NCBI RefSeq assembly: GCF_003254395.2
Contig: NC_037641.1
Coordinates: forward strand, 7,121,001 to 7,185,000
From: Apis mellifera
Lineage: Eukaryota; Arthropoda; Insecta; Hymenoptera; Apidae
Direction of reading: 5' to 3'
DNA: 64,000 nt
Under the pieces are notes generated by a model. That model searched no databases and had not been told where the DNA came from. It saw nothing but the letters and a program-made list of their open reading frames with translations. The position numbers and the translations under genes were made by a program. Each line of letters begins with the position of its first letter. Position 1 is the first letter of the stretch. This document shows positions 51,601 to 64,000 of this stretch, piece by piece.

Positions 51601-52230
51601 AATGAAAATTATTTGGAATCATTGTTAGACCCGGCTGGTGGAGAGCGTGCATGTTGCACTCGTAATAGTTTTGAAGTATCGCGAAATCTATGTAAAGCAA
51701 TTCCGGTAAATGGATAACCGGAAATACGTGGGACCAAGCTCGGAAGATAACAGTTGCTGCGGTCGAGTTTGCGACATTTCAGCCAATGGGGATGTGTCGA
51801 GAAGGACTAGTGTTATTCGCGCTATGCCGAACCATTGGAGTAATTGGACTAATTACCCTACGCAATTATCCGGAATTAATCGAGATAAACCGCTTAATTA
51901 GCACAACGTTCGTTGTTGCTTGCTGCAGTACTCGTTGTTGATTCCAACTACCTCGAAATATATTATACACTATTTGAGAATCTTCATCTTCCTATCTTCC
52001 TATCTTCCTCGAATCGATATCTCGTGCGATTAGATCGCGAGATGATGAAATTTCTGATCGATTTTTTTTCCAAAATAAAATATTTCAAACTGTTTCAACG
52101 AAACATTGATTAATTACGATGGTTCTAGATACAATATTTGCACAAAATCAAGGCAGAAAATCAATTTTATTTCACAAATAAATTTTCACTGATAAACGCA
52201 TAAGATAAGAAGTCTCGAGATTTCCGGAAA

Positions 52231-52795
52231 TATCCTAATTTACAGATCCCTCTTTCTACAGCTAAACTAAATATTATTACAGAAATTTTATACATAATCA
52301 ATTTTATTGCCTGATACTCGAATATTTAATACATTTTTGCACCAAAATCAAATTTTCCATAAGAATTCACACTAGTTTCTGCAATGATATCGAATCATAA
52401 ACTTGCAATGCTTTTTTCTAGTTTAACGCCGTTTAAATTATTCCACGATAAGATATCCTAATTTACAGGTCCCTCTTTCTAGCTAAACGAAATATTATTA
52501 CAGAAATTTTATACATAATCAATTTTATTGCCTGATACTCGAATATTTAATACATTTTTGCGCCAAAATAAAATTTTCCATAAGAATTCACACTAGTTTC
52601 TGCAATGATACCGAATCATAAACTTGCTTTTTTCTAGTTTAACGCCGTTTAAATTATTCCGCGATAGGATATCCTAATTTACAGATCCCTCTTTCTATAG
52701 CTAAACTAAATATTATTACAGAAATTTTATACATAATCAATTTTATTTTTTCTAATTTAACATCTAGTTTAACGCCGTTTAAATTATTCTATAGG
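52231..52795. repeat. Minisatellite, about 220-bp unit, 2 full copies plus 1 deleted copy
   Basis: Units start with TATCCTAATTTACAG at 52231, 52454 and 52670 (spacings 223 and 216 bp). Copies 1 and 2 are very similar over their whole length, differing by small indels and substitutions. Copy 3 lacks roughly its central half but retains both ends, including TAGTTTAACGCCGTTTAAATTATTC. It is AT-rich and non-coding within the long intron. Confidence 0.9.
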
Positions 52796-52799
52796 ATCG

Positions 52800-53160
52800 A
52801 ACCACATCGAGACGAGCGAACGAACAGGACGAATCGAATTAAAATCGTATTTCGATTTCCGGCCGCGCTTAGTTTGCTTCGTCATCAGACAAGTTCACAC
52901 GGCGAGTTTTCCGTAGTTGTTGGTCAACGTAGCCGCTTCCGCGCCGTTTTCGATTGGCCAATTAAGATTTACGCGTTCCCAGCAATGACACGACGATACT
53001 GCGCACGATTCGACAGTTCCCATGAATTTATCGTTTTATCGTTTGTTCCTATGCCAGCCAGATATCCGCGCCAGAACGACGTGCCACGTTCCTCGATCGG
53101 ATTTATTCGCTGCCCGGGGAAACAACATTCTGAACGCCATAAAGGAGCGAGATAACGACA
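52800..53160. promoter_or_regulatory. GC-rich island beside the minisatellite
   Basis: Sharp rise in G+C and CpG directly after the minisatellite. A 93-codon frame at 52874-53155 has no recognisable domain and no good flanking splice sites. It contains CGATTGGCCAATTAAG, a CCAAT-type word overlapping its inverse. It may be an enhancer or an alternative promoter about 1.3 kb before the microexon. Confidence 0.25.
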
Positions 53161-54481
53161 CGATCATCTATCGGCATATGCGCAATATTTTTTCTTTTTA
53201 TTTTTATTTTTTTTAATGCATTTATATGCGATGCGAAATTTGTACCATTTTTTAGATTAGATTTTTGAGGATGATCTTCGAGAAGCTAATTATTTGGGGG
53301 ATGAAGTTGGAATAATTTTTCAATTTCTTTTTTTTGATAGAAAATTCTGTTACGTATTAGCAACTTTCTCAACTTTATATCGAGTAGAACATCGGTTAGT
53401 TTGTAATTTCTAGAATTCACTTATACATTCGTTTATAGATGCGTGTACTCGTTTCATTGCTAAACTTGTACTCTCGCTAGAGAGAGAGGGGGGATATATT
53501 CATAATATTAATTATAAATTCGAGAAGGAAGTTTGCTAATAACCTTGGTAATAATGAAGCGATTCTGTGTTTAATTTTAAATGATACGATAATAATGGTG
53601 GAATAATATTAAAAAGCAACGCGATTAATTATTTCTTTCGCGCATCTCTCAATTTATATTCGAATTATATATATATTTAACATTTGCTTGTAACCTGGAA
53701 AAAAAACACGATATGGCATATTGGAGTTTCGACGTAAAAAGGGAACTTTATGAATAATAGTAGACATCGGAAAGCATTTTCAGGAAAACTGAAAATATTT
53801 ACATACGGTATTTGCAGAACACGAGCCGTTTTAACCAAAAATATTTTTGTTCCTCCGTTTTATATCCCTCTAAAAAAGTTTCGAACCCTTTTGTTTTCTA
53901 CTCCTGTCGCTCGCAAAATGAATGCTTCGTTTATAGTTTTCATTTGAACATGTATTGAAAAATACATGATGAAACTCAGACGACGAAACGTTGCTGCAAA
54001 ATATTATAACAATTCCTTAATTTCCATTGCTACTTCACAATTTTAATTGGATTTACTTTATAACTTTCCTCCTTACGACTACAAATATTTCAATCTCCAT
54101 CATTGAACATAAACATTTTCTCTTGTTATTTTATCTTTATCAATTAACGTACTCTTTTATCACGATAGAAAACAATAACGAATTATCGAATACTTTAAAA
54201 GAAAAAAAGAAATCATCCCTGTTCCAATCTCTTTCGTCAACCTCATTCTTCTCGATTACATTCAAGGCCAATTCCATTAATCTCGCGCAATCTCTCAGAG
54301 TAGTTTCGTTATTTAAAAAATTATACTTACCCGGCCAATGACGTGGGCGGAATAATAATTAAGGCGGCCAAGATAAGTCGCGTCGAATATTAATAAAATC
54401 CCCTCCCCTCAGTAATTAACCCAAGCAAAAAATTAATAAATCATTCGCACCGTTGACCGTTGACAATTATCTCTGTTACAG

Positions 54482-54532
54482 AGCAACAGAAGCCAGCCAG
54501 CCATCGGATTGAAGCAGACGCCCAAGGCTCGG
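54482..54532 (+). CDS. 51-bp microexon continuing the large-exon protein
   Basis: The exon is preceded by a good acceptor (ttatctctgttacag) and followed by the strong donor CGG|GTAAGT. It is 51 bp, phase 0 at both ends, which matches the phase-0 donor at 37674. Read in that phase it encodes SNRSQPAIGLKQTPKAR, following SPESE of the large exon. Being a multiple of three, it could be included or skipped without changing frame. A second frame is also open across it, but that frame would need a phase-1 upstream exon that I do not see. Function unknown; the Lys/Arg/Ser-rich peptide continues the disordered character. Confidence 0.72.
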
Positions 54533-57500
54533 GTAAGTTTTTCCACCTTCTACGGTGGGGAAAATCCACCTCCTCCGTTTTCTCCCCTTTTTGCCGCGCG
54601 GAAATTCAAATAAGGGAACGATCTCGCCTCGAAACTAGTTAGCAGCAGCTCGTTAGCAGGCCCGATCGATGCCCACCTCGACCGAGTTCCACCCGTACTT
54701 TTGACCAAACAACTTTTTCAAATCTCCTCCTTTTCCAGCCTCCTCGAGGAAAGTTGAAATAGGCAACCCCTTCTCTCTCTCTCTCTCTTCACGTACGCGT
54801 ACGTGCGCTCGTATATCTTCTCGAGGCAGCGAACCACGAAATCGGCGGGGAGGGAACGGAGGGACACGTAGTAGTATAATTTTACGACTTTAGTTTCGCC
54901 AATTTCTCGAAAGTATCGGGGAGGGGGTTGAAACGATGTCGTCGAGACGTTTGTTTGTAATTTACGATCGTTGAATCGCGTGTCGTGCAATCCGGTTATG
55001 CAACGTTAACTTGTCCCTTTGACGAAATCGTCTTGCATTTATGTGAATTGTGTATGTATATATACATATTTTAAAATCGACGATTTTCGGTTGTTGGTGA
55101 TATTCTAGTTCGATTACGTTCATGGATTATTCGATAAAGTTGTTATCGAATAGAAATTGTAATAATTAAAGCGATAAATAATAAGGGGATAATTTCGAGT
55201 TTGATCATCGCAACTGGTTTAAATTAATTAGCATTGTTTGCTGTCGTATATATTTACCTTGAATAATAACATCGATTACGTTATCATTGTTATTAATAAT
55301 AAAATTCAACGAATGGAGCGATATTTACAGAGTAAGTAATTAAATCTCCAAATAAAAAAGTGATCGAAATAACGGGAACTAAAGCGAAAATTAAACCTTT
55401 CCCGAACTTCGTCGAATTGATAAAGTTTAATAAAGTTTAATCGAGTTTTGATCGTTGCGAGGAAGACGATGTCTTTTTTCTTTTTTTTTCGAAAAGATCG
55501 AGGATGAGACTCACTGCTCGTAGAATCGTGGCGATCGTTCGCGGGCGTAACATTACGCGCCCCGTGTGTTAGAGACAACCGGGAAGAGGAAGCGTACGGG
55601 CGAACAAAGCCACTAAATGACATACTCTATCCACGGTGTGCACGTGACGCGTGCGCTCCGTTTTAATCCCCACTGGGCCTACTTATTCTGCCAGACAGAC
55701 GGGGACAGTGTGGAACAAAGGGGGGCAAAGGTTGGATATCTCTGTCTCTAGGTGGAAAAATCAGCGGGAAAACAAACGGGAAGCTGAGACGGAAACGATC
55801 GATGATTCGTTCGTTACATGCGAGATAAGTTAATTGACAAGGGGTCAGGTTATTAATTTCTCGATCGATGATCGAAATCGAAGGGAAATAATTTTCCTCA
55901 AAGGAATGTTAATCGTGTAGGGGAATTTGTGTAGGGATTCTCGGACAATATAATTTTTAATTTTTGTAGAAAATTGTATTCCAGCAAAATCGAGTAAAAT
56001 TCTTTTTATATTTCACTTTTTGTATCACCATATATATTTTGTACACGGTATATACTGCGTATTCTGTGTCTCGTACCACATGCTCTATGCAGCAGAGAAA
56101 GTCTTTTTACTTTTCACTTTTCATCTGCTTCCTCTTTTTTAATCTTCCGCTTTTCCGCGCAAAAGCTTTGACACGTCGCGCCCCAACGAAAAACCTTGTG
56201 TATCGATTACTTTTGTGTGTACGCGAATTTCAATAACTGTTCGACTGAGTGAAATTTTCGTGAATTATTATTATTTCGATAATTCGTAGATGTTAAATTT
56301 GTCGATAAACAAACTATCTATAAATATTTAATTGACACGGAATTATTAGGATTTCAATATTTAACTATATATACATATACGGAGAAATGGCAATAAAGGG
56401 GAAAAAATGTATCGATACGCTCAATTTAATTTATATAACTCGAAAATGTAACGTAATAGCATTACTCACAATATCGAACAAAACCAAAAATTCCATTTAC
56501 GGCCGCCATTGCTAGACAACAAAAGCCGTCCCTTAAATTGAATCAAATTACGCGAGTGAATCCCTCGATTTCGCCAATCCGACCGATCCATCATCCTTTA
56601 ATTAACGTAATGATCGATGTGTCACTAAAATCTCGCTCCCCCCCTCCTTCGATAAAATCGATCGATTTCTCGTGATCATTCAACTCGTTCGGAATCATTT
56701 GTCACCGTACCAAAGCCACGCTTCATTTTTCACCCACGAAAAAAAAAAAAGACTTTTTCTCGAGCTTTTCAATACCGTTGTTTCGATCCGTTATTTCGTT
56801 CGAAATAATTTCCGCGAACGGCGCGAACGAAAAGCAAAGGAATGGCAACGTCCCACGGAACGGCGCGAAATCGCGCGGTCCAATTTCGCGAGATTGCTTG
56901 CGACCCTTTGGGGGAGCCATCCTCGTGGAAAAGAGCTTCTTCGAGGGTGCTCGTATTTTTTTCCAACTCCTCCCCGAAAAGGAAATGCGGCTTTCCTTCC
57001 TCCAATTGTAGCCTACAATAGTCAGATGCAATCCGAACGGATTGTCTAACGCTCGTATCCCGCAATGCATTACAATTTAATACGCCATTCCTTTAGAACT
57101 GTCCACCATTCCTAGATTTAATTCGTGACGTTACGATTATACACATAGTATAAATGTTTGTTTGTCTCCATTAAAGAGAGTATTTTTTCTTTCTCTCTCT
57201 CTAGAATATTTTTTGTTATTGTCGCTGGCACGTGCCAGTTTTTACAATTTCTTGAACTGAAAATTTCTACCGTATATCCTCTAATTATATTTTATATACG
57301 TCGTAAATAATCGTGTTTTCTCTCCATAAATCGAGTTAGAAGAAAATTCCTTTTGATTACGAAAATTAATTAATATTTATAACAAGTAAGTATCGAAAGG
57401 GATTATGCTTTAAGGGAAAAAATAAAATTTCCCTTTGCGTATCCTCGATGTAGCAACCAACTTATCGCCTTACGAAGAATGGGAAGGATAAAAAGAACAG

Positions 57501-60500
57501 CATTCGTTTAATTTTCACAAACTATGGAATTATCTCAAACCGTAATTAAAATTTCTTGGAATATAAAATTGGAAAAGAATGCTTTTATTTTCCTCCTTTA
57601 TATTTGTCAAAGCATAAGCTCTTCTCCTCCTCCGTCTTTAATTATATATACGTTTTAATGTGTGGCAAATGCTCGTGTGTGTAAAATTTCAGAATATTCG
57701 CGAATATGCATATTTCACAATGCGTTAGAAACGTCGATTTTACACCTCGTTACATTTTACTGCCTCTGAACCATACCCATGGATACGGAAACGTCTCTGA
57801 ATTATAACTACCGTGAACTCTACTAATTTAACTAGCCGATGAGGCGAGATTGTGCCCTGGAGGAAGCGCTAACCTTCGTCAAAGTGCATACGACGCAAGG
57901 AATGGATACACGTACGACTAGTCGTGATTAGTCAGATGACAGCAGACTTTTGATACTCGTGCCGATAAAAACTCTTCGTCGAAATTTTCGCTTAATTGAA
58001 ATTTTTCAATTAAATTTCGTTATTATAATCTTATGGGAATTGATTAAATGTTTTTTTAATTTGACCCGTAGAAAAATTAAATGCCTTAGTTGAAAACATT
58101 TTTAACTAAAATTCGCTCGTATTTAACATACGTGTATCTTTCTTTTTATATTCTATTCTATTAGCAAGGGAATATAAAACACAAAGGATAATTTAATAAT
58201 AATGGAAATTCAGAAACAGAAGTGAATATTTTTTTGTTAAAAAAATTCTAAAATAATGTATATTTAGTTAAATCCCGCGTGATTTTTATTGTAGTTTTTT
58301 TTATATAAAATCGTGTGTCTATATATCGATCCATTTAATGAAATTATTATATTCTGTTCATTGAAATTCTGTTTATTTTTTGAAAAATAAAATGATATAT
58401 CCATCTGGAGAAACAACGTTCCAATTTTACAACGTATAACATTATTACAATTTTTCCTCAAGTTTATTCATTGTATAGATACAAATTTAAATTCACTTTC
58501 ACTATTGTTGCTATTAAAAAAAAAAAAAAATGAAAATGTAGTACATAAAACAAAATTTAAAACTTTTTCTGGATGATTAAATTTAAAAGTCCACTTTAAA
58601 TAATTTGACTTAGAAAATTATAAAAAATATAGCATTTCTAATATTATCGTTCAATTAATAACTATTAATCACTGACCAATCACTGCATTCGAACATTTCA
58701 AACTATGAATAATCGATTGCTAACCACGTTTCTCGCTCGCTTAATCCTTGACTTTCCTTCGCTTGACCTGTTTCATTCCCATCCAGTTTCGCAATCGATT
58801 TACGATCATACCGACTCAAAAGTTGAGATTCCATTATACATATATAACGATTTTAATATATTTTCCAGAGAAATCGAAAGATTTTGCATCGTTAATGATC
58901 CGCGACTTTCATTTTTAAAATAAAATTATATATCATTGCCTATACGTATTTCAGGAAAATGCATCGATTTTGACAACACAATTCGTTGGTTTATCCGAAA
59001 TAGAAAATTCACGATATATGGACGATTTTGTTCAAACTGTGTGCTACCATTATCTTTTCGATGATGTTTCTCGTTTCCTAACCGCATCACGATATTAGAC
59101 AATACATTTTACATGAATGCATTCACGAAATACGGATCAAATGTACTGTAAACAATTTGGTCAAAATAAATAGAATATTTACTCGATAGATATTCATTTT
59201 TAAATATGATCGATGATCGTGCTTTTTTTTTTAATAGAATGAAAAAATTTTAAACGTCTAGATTCCAAAATTTTTAAATCGAGTTTCATAAAAAGAAAAA
59301 TATATATTGTCTTTTTCTACGAAACATTTCAATAATTTTATATGATTAATAGTGAACGAATGGGAAAAAATAGGACGAAGGATGAAAAGATATTTGACAA
59401 ACAATGTAATATTTATGTTCAACGATTTTTCAGATAATTAAAATCATCCCACGAATGGAAAGTTCGTGGAACAAAAAATTCATAGTGGATCAATAAGCTT
59501 CCCGAAATCGAATCGACGAACGTGCCACGAATAATTTGATTTCTTTCTCCCGCGGGTTAAAAAGCGCGCTCATTCAGCCGAAATAATGATCGTCGGTTTC
59601 GACGAGATATTCAAACTCGAAAATATCGAAGTAACAAAGAGGGGCAAATTACGTTGCGAATTTTTTAGTTATCGAACATTTTCGCGCGCCAATTAGTACC
59701 CACCGGAATATTCCACCAACGTTGCGAATTTCTTTTTTCTTTTTTTTTTTCCGACAATGTTAATTTGACCGGCATTTTTTAATAAAAAGAGGAAATCATC
59801 GAGTTTCGTTCGAATTTACGTACGTGAGAAACGATTCCAGTAATTGAAATCGGTATGTAATTATCATGATCTTTTTAACAAACAACGAGAAAAAAAAAAG
59901 GGAGAAAATGAAGGGAAAATGAAGAGGCATTTGCAAATATCGAATTTAAATTTACTTTACCGCGTATGAATTATTCATGAAAACACGAATTCTAAACATT
60001 TTCGCTATATCGAGTATGCGATCAGCGAGCCCATCATCGGGTTATTTCCGATTTCAAAAACTTTTGCTACATTTAGTTTGAATTGAATTATTATAAAAAT
60101 ATGTGGCACTTGCCCATTGATATTTTATCAATCCTCGATGGAATAAAAATGTTGAATTTCTGAGTTAACATATTTATAAATCACAAGCCATATGGAAATT
60201 TTACAAAGGATCTTAAATATGTAGAATTTGAGAATTAAGGGTGAAAAAGGATTAATTTTAAAGTAAAGCATGCGAAAGAGAAGAAAAGAAGAGAAATCTA
60301 GGACAATAAGAAGTAAGCTTTAACGGAAGAACTTTTCTTGTTGAATTAAATTTTTATTCCATCTTCGAGAGATCCTTATTCAGCCAAAACTAAGTATATA
60401 GATTGAAAAAGAATGAAAGGAAAAAAAGAAAATGAAACGAATTGCCAAAATGCAACTTTTCAACGGGATTCGTTTTCTTTGATTCATATTTCCTTATCAT

Positions 60501-63500
60501 CTTGATTGTCATTTCATCTCATTCAGCAACAGATTTTCTACAAGTCTCGCAATTTCGCAAAACTATCTCATTTTCTCTCAGCAATCGTTGCATCTTCTAA
60601 ATGAGCTCGACTCGTCGCGATTCGAGACTACGAGGCTGAAAACCAAGTGGCAAAAGAAGATTTCAATTTCGCCTCACCTTCGAATTCTCCTTCTGTAACG
60701 CGAAATAAAAGTCACTTCCACTCGTTCCTCCATATAATTTCTCTTTGTTCCTCGTGAGGCACAACGATTTTCCCTTTTTCGTCCGAGAGATTGTCTCACA
60801 GTTTGATTATTACAATTATCACAATCGCTTTGACAATGCATCGCGCCAGTCATCAAACTGCTTGCAATGCATATAATGTATTCAAATTGAAGTTGAGCTT
60901 GTCTGTGAAGATCATAGTTCGAAGGAACAAGTTGTTTCACTGTGTGTTCAAATTTCGAAACTCATAAGATCCTGTTCTACAAGTGCTTCTACCTTTATTG
61001 GATCTATCTTGAACTTTAACACGTTTAAAGAGGATTGAAGAGAAATGAATTTTATAATGCTGATTGAACAAATTGAAAAGATGAAATTCCTTGATCGTTA
61101 ATATAAAATCTGTTGTCGAAACAATAATATTTTATCCAACATATGGATATGATAAGCAACATCTAAGATATCCTCAAACTTTTATCGTTTCTCTTTTTCC
61201 CTTACCCATAATCAAAGACTAGGTTCATCATAAATCAACATATCTTTTCCAGAATCCAAAAAGTATCCGAAACCCAACAGATACGTTACACGAGAACGCG
61301 TGATGTTCTCTAAAACACATTCTCTTAGCCACATCTTTAAAGCTAGCAAAAATCTCCTCTTATCCCTTCAATCTTCGTCACACGAGATTTCATCAAAGTT
61401 TCAACGTTGTTACGCTTCATTCATACGTCGACTGAGCCCGTTATGTTGCATAAAATCTTCATCCAATTATCGAACACGCCCTGCATCTCGCCAAATATAC
61501 CCCTCCGACTCGAAATTCGATCCTATGTACAATTTCTAACATCCATATCCTCTTTACGAATGAAATAATCGTCGAAAATAAGAATATGCTTGTCGTAAAA
61601 ATTAAATTCTTGTTGAAATGATTGTTGAATCATAACAATAAATTCCAAATATTAAATATTAAATTCCAAATATCATAACAATCACTATATTAGACAAGAA
61701 TACAATTACTCTTTGAATTTTTACGAGATAAAATATATAAAATATTTAGATTGTCAATGCTCGATCATCCTGTTGTAAAAAATATTCTTACAATGCTGAA
61801 ACACCAAAAACGAATTTCATCCTTAAAGAAATTTTTCTTTCGCGTGTAACCAAAATTACGGTTTGCACGCGTTCACAAAAATTAGATTTTCCTCGAGTAA
61901 AACAGCAGTTAGGATATTTTCATTCAGGAATCACGATAAAGCAGGAAAGGATAGCTCTTTTAAACGTCACAATATTTCGAGCCGGGCTTCTCGCCAGTGT
62001 AACGAATTGGCCCGCTGCTAATTACAATTACAAATAGCCGTACGACCTTCCTGCAATTGCTAAGCTCGCCGTGCATCCCCTTTTGCGAGGCTACATCTCC
62101 TCCCCCGTATTTCTGTCTTTATCCCCCCCCCCTTCCTAGCCGGCGAACACCAACCTCTTGCGCGTATCTACATTGGGATGCGCTCATAGATATGCAAATT
62201 CTTGGCAACGGAGGCCGACTACAAGCCGGCCTCGCTTCTGAATTAAACGAGTATTCGAGCAAACCTCGGAATTACCTACGCGTTCTATTGGTTGTGCGAC
62301 CACCGATTAATGCAGTGACGTGGCTAACATTCCGCGTAATAGATAGACGTGATTTATGGTTGGAGGATGATTGGTATTCGGGGGAGAAAAATATGGATTG
62401 ATAGAGAGAGAGGGAAGGGAAGGGATGATGATATCGCTTGTGGTATTCGTAGTTGTGCTTGCTAAGTTGCAATTGTGATTAATGAAGTGGGATTCGAGAC
62501 AACTTCTGAATTAATCTTCGATTCGAATAAAGGTTTCAGGTTGTGATGATTAATAATATATTATTATTATTATTTTTTTAAAGTAATAGAAGAGTATCTT
62601 GAATTATCTGCTTGGTATGTGAATAGGATTATTCGATTACTTTTAAATAAATAAAGGTTTTTTCGTAATGTAATAAATTTTTGTTTATCGAATTATAAAG
62701 AAGGAGAGAAAGATTCGAGATAAGGAAAAAACTTCTGAATTAATCTTCGATTCGAATAAAAGTTTCAAGTTGTGATGATTAATAATATATTATTATTATT
62801 ATTTTCTAAAAGTAATAGAAGAGTATCTTGGATTATCTGCTTGGTATGTGAATATGATTATTCGATTACTTTTAAATAAATAAAGGTTTTTTTTCGAAAT
62901 GTAATAAATTTTTATTTATCGAATTATAAAGAAGGAGAGAAAGATTCGAGATAAGGAAATAATTTGGGGAAAAAATGTTTCGAAGTTTTGTATCGAGAGG
63001 GATGAAACCGATCGAGTTTGAGGGAGGTTGTGCTAGAAACTCGAAATGGAAATCTGTAGAAAATGGGAAGGGGAGAATATCGAAACGATCGGTCCAAAAC
63101 GAACTCGGTCGTAATCACGCACGAGAACCCTCCTGTTGAGCTTCGGAACATTTTTTTCTGCTTCCTCTCTTTTACGTCGGATCGATCCGACTGGAAATAT
63201 TATTCCGTTCGTATGTACCGTGTCCGAAAAATCGGTCGTATATCCCTTGGACCGATGCTTCGATTTCACTGAAATTTTCGAGGGATACGCTTTTTCCCCC
63301 TCGAAAACTTTATAGAAGGAAGCACAGGAATTGGGGAACAGCGTTGAATTTATGGAATTGTAATGGCGGCTCAGGTTCGTTTTATTGTATTTATTTTCGC
63401 TTATTCCGTGCATTAATGGATTGATGCGTTGTATTTTCTTTCTTTCATACGTACGAAGTAAAACAGTTTAATTGTTGGCAGTTTTTATTCCCTTGATATT

Positions 63501-64000
63501 AAATTACCGGCTCACGGAGTTAAAAAATTCATATTTCATACGCGAATTGTTGAAATTAAATTAGCCTTTGTTATTAATAGAGGGTTACTTATTCGATGGA
63601 ATAATATTATTCACTTTATTGTTTTCTAGCCGTTCAAATATTTAATAATATTTTAATAACGTTTTTAACGCGTTTACCTCGTTTCTCGAATTACAACATT
63701 TACGCGATCCCCGAAAAATAATCCCAATAACCAACGCAACGCGAGTTGAAATAAGATCTCGGTTCGTTCAATCGGAGAAAAATTTGTTCGGCAAACGAAA
63801 GCCATTTCGATAGCCCGAAAATCGAGAATTCAATATCCTCTATCGTTAAATATTTCAATGTCAGTGAAAATCAAAACGATACGATTTCGCGACTGTACAA
63901 GCTCATACCTCTTCTCCTCCAGTTCAAGCCGAATCCAGTTTCCAATTGGCGACGTTAGGGTGAACGTCGATTCGAGGGGGCGAGGCGAAGGTGGCAGGAA
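54533..64000 (+). other. Start of the next intron, running to the window edge
   Basis: It begins with GTAAGT. No exon is firmly supported in it. GC-richer patches lie directly after the microexon (to about 54960), at 55540-55760, 56800-57050 and 61980-62300. Remaining sequence is AT-rich. Two weak exon candidates (58955 and 63939) are discussed as findings only. Confidence 0.6.
62502..62959. repeat. Recent tandem duplication, two 229-bp copies
   Basis: The copy beginning ACTTCTGAATTAATCTTCG at 62502 is repeated at 62731 with only a handful of substitutions and small indels across 229 bp. Both copies end with AAGATTCGAGATAAGGAAA. A related GATTCGAGACA word directly before copy 1 may mark the site where the duplication arose. 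AT-rich and non-coding. Confidence 0.93.

Larger units (their letters stand above)
37675..54481 (+). other. Intron of about 16.8 kb (no supported gene inside)
   Basis: It begins with the donor GTAAGA after the large exon and ends with the acceptor ctctgttacag before the microexon. Contents are AT-rich DNA, several microsatellites, two opposed G-quadruplex motifs near 39 kb, a minisatellite at 52.2-52.8 kb and GC-richer islands at about 38940-39500, 40080-40400, 41120-41540, 45000-45450, 49090-49650 and 52800-53160. Open frames of 60-140 codons inside the islands have no recognisable domain. Alternative exons cannot be excluded. Confidence 0.75.

Noticed and set aside
55694..55729. Possible microexon after ttattctgccag
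   Set aside because: The frame is open in phase 0, but the only nearby donor (AAG|GTTGGA) is a poor match to consensus.

Overview
This window looks like nuclear DNA from an insect, most likely a honey bee (Apis) or a close hymenopteran. The evidence is composition and gene structure: the sequence is strongly AT-rich, yet CpG-containing words (especially TCGA) are very common. GA and TA microsatellites are scattered throughout, and coding sequence is confined to rare GC-rich exons with GT-AG splice sites separated by very long introns. This combination is a known property of the Apis mellifera genome; the species call is an inference. I see nothing bacterial: no operons, CRISPR arrays or insertion sequences. 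I also found no convincing tRNA, rRNA or known microRNA, and no transposase.

The window holds part of one large plus-strand gene. Its main visible part is a single exon (coding 34471-37674, 1068 codons) for a Gln/Ser/Pro-rich, largely disordered protein. The protein has two poly-Q tracts, a Tyr/Gln/Pro-rich prion-like segment, a recurring HRKSxSVD-type motif, two PxxPxR motifs and a short heptad-like coil built from a 27-residue tandem repeat. The exon ends in frame at a consensus donor (GAG|GTAAGA). About 16.8 kb downstream, a 51-bp phase-0 microexon (54482-54532) has a good acceptor and a GTAAGT donor and continues the frame. The rest of the gene presumably lies beyond base 64000. I cannot assign the protein to a named family; a cytoskeletal or signalling scaffold is only a guess.

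Layout: 1-33.6 kb is AT-rich non-coding DNA, either intergenic or an upstream intron. It carries GC-rich islands (about 7.2-7.7, 16.7-17.3, 20.3-20.7, 22.4-22.7, 28.0-28.4 and 32.5-32.8 kb), microsatellites and several decayed tandem repeats. 33.6-34.47 kb is a putative leader with an upstream ORF in frame with the main ORF. 34.47-37.67 kb is the big exon. 37.68-54.48 kb is an intron with opposed G-quadruplex motifs, GA arrays, a perfect AT palindrome, a 220-bp minisatellite and GC islands. 54.53-64 kb is the next intron, with a recent 229-bp tandem duplication near its end.

The most notable points are the unrecognised scaffold-like protein and its repeats, the microexon, the upstream ORF separated from the main ORF by one in-frame TAG, a candidate alternative last exon at 58955, the G-quadruplex motifs, and an inverted pair of T-box-like half-sites in an island near 9.7 kb.
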